33,497 nucleotides of DNA from Paludibacter sp. (GTDB lineage: Bacteria > Bacteroidota > Bacteroidia > Bacteroidales > Paludibacteraceae), in assembly GCA_020049335.1 (NCBI GenBank), contig JAIFKX010000271.1, positions 6,618 through 40,114 on the forward strand, in the 5' to 3' direction. Within the stretch, counting starts at the first letter, position 1. The number at the start of each line of letters is the position of its first letter. The position numbers and the translations under genes were made by a program. The notes below the pieces were generated by a model. That model did not search any database, had not been told where the DNA came from, and worked only from the letters and a program-made list of their open reading frames with translations. Shown here in pieces: positions 30,409 through 33,497 of the stretch.

Positions 30409-30975
30409 ATGCACAAAATATTATTGATTACACTCACACTTTTTTTTATGGCTTGTGGTCAGAGTTATACACCCAAGCCTTATGGCTATTTTAGGGTTTT
30501 TCTGCCGCCACATGAATATAAGATTTTGGAAAACGAAAAATTGCCTTTTAGCTTTGAGTATTCGAAAATAGCTACCATCGTAGAGCGAACACAGGTTCAC
30601 GAAAAGTATTGGTTCGACCTTATTTATCCGCAATTTAATGTGGCATTGCATGTAAGTTATAAGCCTATAAAAGGTAATTTTAGGGAATTGACAGAGGATG
30701 CGCGTACATTTGTGTACAAACATAGCATTAAGGCAGATAATATCAGCGAATTGGCTTTTAATAATGCCGAGAAAAATATTCACGGTATTTTATATGATTT
30801 GAAGGGGAATACGGCTTCGAACCTCCAATTTACATTGACCGATAGCACTCGTCATTTTTTGCGTGGGGCACTCTATTTCGATAATGTACCGAATAAAGAT
30901 TCTATTGCTCCAATGGTGAATTATATTAGAAAAGATATGGTACGCTTGATGGAAAGTTTTAGTTGGAAAAAATGA
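30409..30975 (+). CDS. gldD: GldD, gliding-motility-associated lipoprotein
   Basis: 188 residues from ATG 30409 (MHKILLITLTLFFMACGQ), lipobox FMAC with Cys16. The conserved SYTPKPYGYFRVFLP follows at once, then ISELAFNNAEKNIHGILYDLKGN and FLRGALYFDNVPNKDSIAPM, all typical of GldD. It is a lipoprotein of unknown biochemistry, essential for gliding machinery in Flavobacterium and kept in many non-gliding Bacteroidota. The six upstream codons from 30391 are open but would place extra residues before the signal. Its stop overlaps the next start by ATGA. Confidence 0.9.
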   Translation: MHKILLITLTLFFMACGQSYTPKPYGYFRVFLPPHEYKILENEKLPFSFEYSKIATIVERTQVHEKYWFDLIYPQFNVALHVSYKPIKGNFRELTEDARTFVYKHSIKADNISELAFNNAEKNIHGILYDLKGNTASNLQFTLTDSTRHFLRGALYFDNVPNKDSIAPMVNYIRKDMVRLMESFSWKK

Positions 30976-31595
30976 TAAATAGTAGATTTCAGGCGCAAGG
31001 AGCTTCGATTTTGATTTGGGAAATTACCGAAACGGAAGATGAGTTGAAAGATTTGCTCTCAAACTATAATGCATATAGGTCTGATTTTAAATTGCTTAAA
31101 ACAAACAAACGTAAACTAGAGTTCCTTTCTGCTCGCATTGCTTTAAATGAGTTGGCTGCTTGCGAAGTTGTAATTACTTATACTCCTGAAGGTAAACCAT
31201 ATTGTGTAGATAACAACTTGAAAATAAGTATTTCGCATAGTGGGAGTTGGGTTGTTGTAATTGCACATCCAACGAGCGAAGTAGGTATTGATATTGAAAT
31301 ACCAACCGACCGTTTTTTGAAATTATATCACCGTTTTTTGAATAAAGCGGAACAAGCGACACTTTTTGATGCTAACGATTTGCGAAAAGTGCAGTTGGCT
31401 TGGTCGGCAAAAGAAGCATTATACAAACTAATTGGTAGTGAGGCTGTAAATTTTGATAAGCAGCTCGAAGTGCTGGATTTTTTGGTTGATACCACTGGGA
31501 CCTTTACGGGCGTTCACACCGTAAAGGGAAAGAAATATATGCTGTTTTATTTGATAAGCAAATCGTTTAATTTGGTGTATTGTATTGATAATTAA
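30972..31595 (+). CDS. 4'-phosphopantetheinyl transferase, Sfp type
   Basis: 207 residues from ATG 30972, which overlaps the gldD stop (ATGA). The family motifs are complete: ISISHSGSWVVVIA, the Mg-binding EVGIDIE (Asp and Glu) and WSAKEALYKL. It transfers phosphopantetheine from CoA to a carrier protein. In Bacteroidota a gene of this type often follows gldE/gldD and may serve as the ACP activator; whether an acpS exists elsewhere cannot be seen. A TTG three codons upstream is open but less likely. Confidence 0.9.
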   Translation: MINSRFQAQGASILIWEITETEDELKDLLSNYNAYRSDFKLLKTNKRKLEFLSARIALNELAACEVVITYTPEGKPYCVDNNLKISISHSGSWVVVIAHPTSEVGIDIEIPTDRFLKLYHRFLNKAEQATLFDANDLRKVQLAWSAKEALYKLIGSEAVNFDKQLEVLDFLVDTTGTFTGVHTVKGKKYMLFYLISKSFNLVYCIDN

Positions 31596-31599
31596 CAAT

Positions 31600-32343
31600 A
31601 TGAATTCAAAAGTTTATTCTACTCTATATCGAAATAGCCAAGTAGGCAAAAAAATGTTAGCAGTGCTTATCGACCCTGATAAATGCAGCGAAACACATTT
31701 GAATAAATTTTTACCTTTGCTAAAAGTGCATACGCCTGATTTTATTTTTATAGGTGGAAGTCAGCTCAAAATATCTTTCTCGCCACTCATCGACCTTTTT
31801 AAAACAGAACTGCACATTCCAGTGGTCCTTTTTCCTGGTGATGTTTCGCAGTTTTCGCCCAACGCAGATGCGCTGCTTTTTCTTTCGCTAATTTCGGGTA
31901 GAAATGCCGAATACCTTATCAGTCAGCATGTAAACGCAGCTATTCCAATTCGTAAATCGGGGCTCGAAGTTATTTCTACTGGTTATATGTTGGTGGATGG
32001 TGGCTCGAAAAGCGCGGTGGAATATATTTCGAACACGCAACCCATTCCGCACGACAAAAATGATATAGCACTTGCCACAGCGCTTGCAGGAGAATTGTTA
32101 GGACTGAAAGCCATCTATCTCGAAGCTGGAAGTGGTGCACAACAGCCCGTTTCCGCTCAAATGATTCAGCATGTGAAAGCACATTTATCCATTCCACTAA
32201 TTGTGGGTGGTGGAATTAAAACAAATGACCAACTTCAGGCGGCTTACCAAGCGGGAGCTGATTTGGTGGTGGTAGGTAATGTGCTCGAAACAGAGCCTGA
32301 AAGAATTGAGTCGTTTGTAAGTTTGTTAATTCAACACAAATAA
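31600..32343 (+). CDS. Geranylgeranylglyceryl phosphate synthase-like protein (PcrB/GGGPS family)
   Basis: 247 residues from ATG 31600 (MNSKVYSTLYRNSQVGKK), a TIM barrel with MLAVLIDPDKC, FIFIGGSQ, YLEAGSGA, IVGGGIKTNDQL and GADLVVVGNVLE as phosphate- and Mg-binding loops. Archaeal members make the ether bond of archaeal lipids; bacterial Bacteroidota members of this group transfer a long prenyl group to glycerol-1-phosphate. The lipid product in these bacteria is not settled. It starts 4 bases after the transferase stop codon, so it is probably in the same operon. Confidence 0.87.
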   Translation: MNSKVYSTLYRNSQVGKKMLAVLIDPDKCSETHLNKFLPLLKVHTPDFIFIGGSQLKISFSPLIDLFKTELHIPVVLFPGDVSQFSPNADALLFLSLISGRNAEYLISQHVNAAIPIRKSGLEVISTGYMLVDGGSKSAVEYISNTQPIPHDKNDIALATALAGELLGLKAIYLEAGSGAQQPVSAQMIQHVKAHLSIPLIVGGGIKTNDQLQAAYQAGADLVVVGNVLETEPERIESFVSLLIQHK

Positions 32344-32408
32344 TCGATATAAAAAGGCTCATAATAGAAATTTGAACCTTTATAAAAACCGTATTAATTA
32401 ATTCATTT

Positions 32409-33497
32409 ATGACAAAAATACTCAGCACAAAAGAAAAATCGGTTCAGATAAACTTACATTCGAACTATTACGGGTCGGTGGCCGAAATTGGTGGCGGACA
32501 AGAAACTGCTCGACACTTATTTCAGGCAGGTGGAGCATCCAATACCATTGCCAAATCCATTTCGGCTTACGACAAATCCTTTAGCGATTATTTTTACAAC
32601 GATGGTACGCCTGCCCGCTATGTAGCCGAAGACCGTTTGCGTAAAATGATTGATTATGAGTATAATGAGCTTATTACAATTTTAGATAAAAAGAACGACC
32701 AAAAGTTTTTTGCGTTTGCCAATACGGTTGAAATTCTGAATTTTGCCAAAACAAATATGGGAAATGGCTGGCTTGGGATTGCCGTGGAAGGCACCGATCG
32801 TTACCACCCCAATAGCATTTTTATACATGTAAAATTACACGAAAACGACACCTTACTCCAACAATATACGCTTGGTGCGTTGGGAATTAATTTAATTCAC
32901 GGAGGACTGTTTCATTGGGAAGACCCCCGAAAAGTACTGCTTTCGCTACTCGATAATTTGGATACCGAACGCGTGGAAGTGGATTATTTTTGGGTGGAAG
33001 GGCCAGATTTTAATTGGTGCGATAATCGATTGCTAAACCTGATGTTGGTGCGAAATAATATGACTCCGGCCATTATGTTCGACCAAAATGGACACATACA
33101 GCAGCCAAGCGATATGCTTTACAAAAAGAATGTGCTGTTGATGCGTGGTTTTTTCCGACCGATTAATAACCTCGGATTGGAATTTATCGACGATAGCCTG
33201 TCCATTTTTAAACGCGACGAAGATTACAAGCCAGACAACACAATCGCATTTTGCGAAATTTCGCTCAAAAACCTGATGCTCAACGAAAAACTCGACGAAA
33301 AAGATTTTCTTAGTCGTGTAGAGTTACTCAATATGATGGGGCAAAACGTAATGGTATCTAACTTTTACCGCTATTTTAAACTGGTGGATTATTTTGCACA
33401 ATTTAAAATGATTAAACTGCGTATTGTAGTAGGGTTGCCAACTTTCGACAAAATTTTAGACGGCAGTCAGTACACCGACTTGCGCGGCGGCCTGCTC
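32409..33497 (+). CDS. Large conserved protein of unknown function, N-terminal part
   Basis: The frame is open from ATG 32409 to the end of the window (363 residues), so the C-terminus is missing. The start MTKILSTKEKSVQINLHSNY and the segments VAEIGGGQETARHLFQAGGA, TIAKSISAYDKSFSDYF and LGALGINLIHGGLFHWEDP are those of a conserved Bacteroidota family whose members, as I recall, carry misleading names (TonB-dependent receptor, nicotinate-nucleotide adenylyltransferase). I see no signal peptide, membrane helix or nucleotide-binding loop in this part, so it is probably cytosolic. It begins 65 bases after the GGGPS-like gene. Confidence 0.8.
   Translation, partial: MTKILSTKEKSVQINLHSNYYGSVAEIGGGQETARHLFQAGGASNTIAKSISAYDKSFSDYFYNDGTPARYVAEDRLRKMIDYEYNELITILDKKNDQKFFAFANTVEILNFAKTNMGNGWLGIAVEGTDRYHPNSIFIHVKLHENDTLLQQYTLGALGINLIHGGLFHWEDPRKVLLSLLDNLDTERVEVDYFWVEGPDFNWCDNRLLNLMLVRNNMTPAIMFDQNGHIQQPSDMLYKKNVLLMRGFFRPINNLGLEFIDDSLSIFKRDEDYKPDNTIAFCEISLKNLMLNEKLDEKDFLSRVELLNMMGQNVMVSNFYRYFKLVDYFAQFKMIKLRIVVGLPTFDKILDGSQYTDLRGGLL

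Overview
The window comes from an AT-rich member of the Bacteroidota, most likely Bacteroidales. The evidence is the recurring promoter form TTTG-N19-TAnnTTTG, lipoproteins with very short N-termini, and the gene content: a BtuB/BtuG-type surface B12 system, GldE/GldD, NspC, an HU-CCDC81/SPOR protein and a bacterial GGGP-synthase-like protein. I cannot name the genus. Most of it is chromosomal housekeeping DNA with one small disturbed region at about 14.7-15.9 kb.

Layout. (1) 1-2.3 kb: end of a TonB-dependent receptor and a BtuG-like beta-propeller lipoprotein. (2) 2.5-4.4 kb: umuD and umuC, separated by a repeat-filled gap. (3) 4.5-7.4 kb: pnp (minus) divergent from rplS (plus), which has a structured leader. 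(4) 7.5-10.8 kb: btuF-btuC-btuD, the inner-membrane half of the corrinoid pathway, so B12 genes flank the umuDC-pnp-rplS block. (5) 10.9-14.5 kb: an isolated Rnl2-type RNA ligase, a POT peptide transporter and purU. (6) 14.7-16.3 kb: tRNA-Asp followed by a GIY-YIG endonuclease gene and a displaced 3' copy of the same tRNA, then a decayed transposase, rpsT and tRNA-Glu. (7) 16.5-24.8 kb: recO, two EamA permeases, alanine dehydrogenase, PBP4, trmN6, a Spy-like low-complexity protein and nspC, with a 16-copy octanucleotide array beside nspC. (8) 24.8-28.8 kb: a surface lipoprotein, an HU/SPOR protein with a probably leaderless GUG start, tRNA-Leu, a RelE/ParE toxin-antitoxin pair and an LPG-synthase-type membrane protein. 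(9) 28.9-33.5 kb: gldE, gldD, a phosphopantetheinyl transferase, a GGGPS-like enzyme and the start of a large unknown conserved protein.

Two themes deserve attention. First, the tRNA-Asp/GIY-YIG unit has the structure expected of a small endonuclease element that inserted into a tRNA gene, restored it with its own copy of the 3' part and terminator, and pushed the original 3' part downstream. The nuclease stop codon lies inside the displaced tRNA sequence. Second, a family of short GC-rich palindromes (7-8 bp stems, 3-4 nt loops, often flanked by GGGG-TTTGGGG-like runs) recurs between genes and also inside reading frames. In btuG and btuF it sits inside the lipoprotein signal peptide, and in PBP4 it supplies the C-terminal tail. 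An Rnl2-type RNA ligase with all nucleotidyltransferase motifs but no repair partner next to it is the third point of interest.
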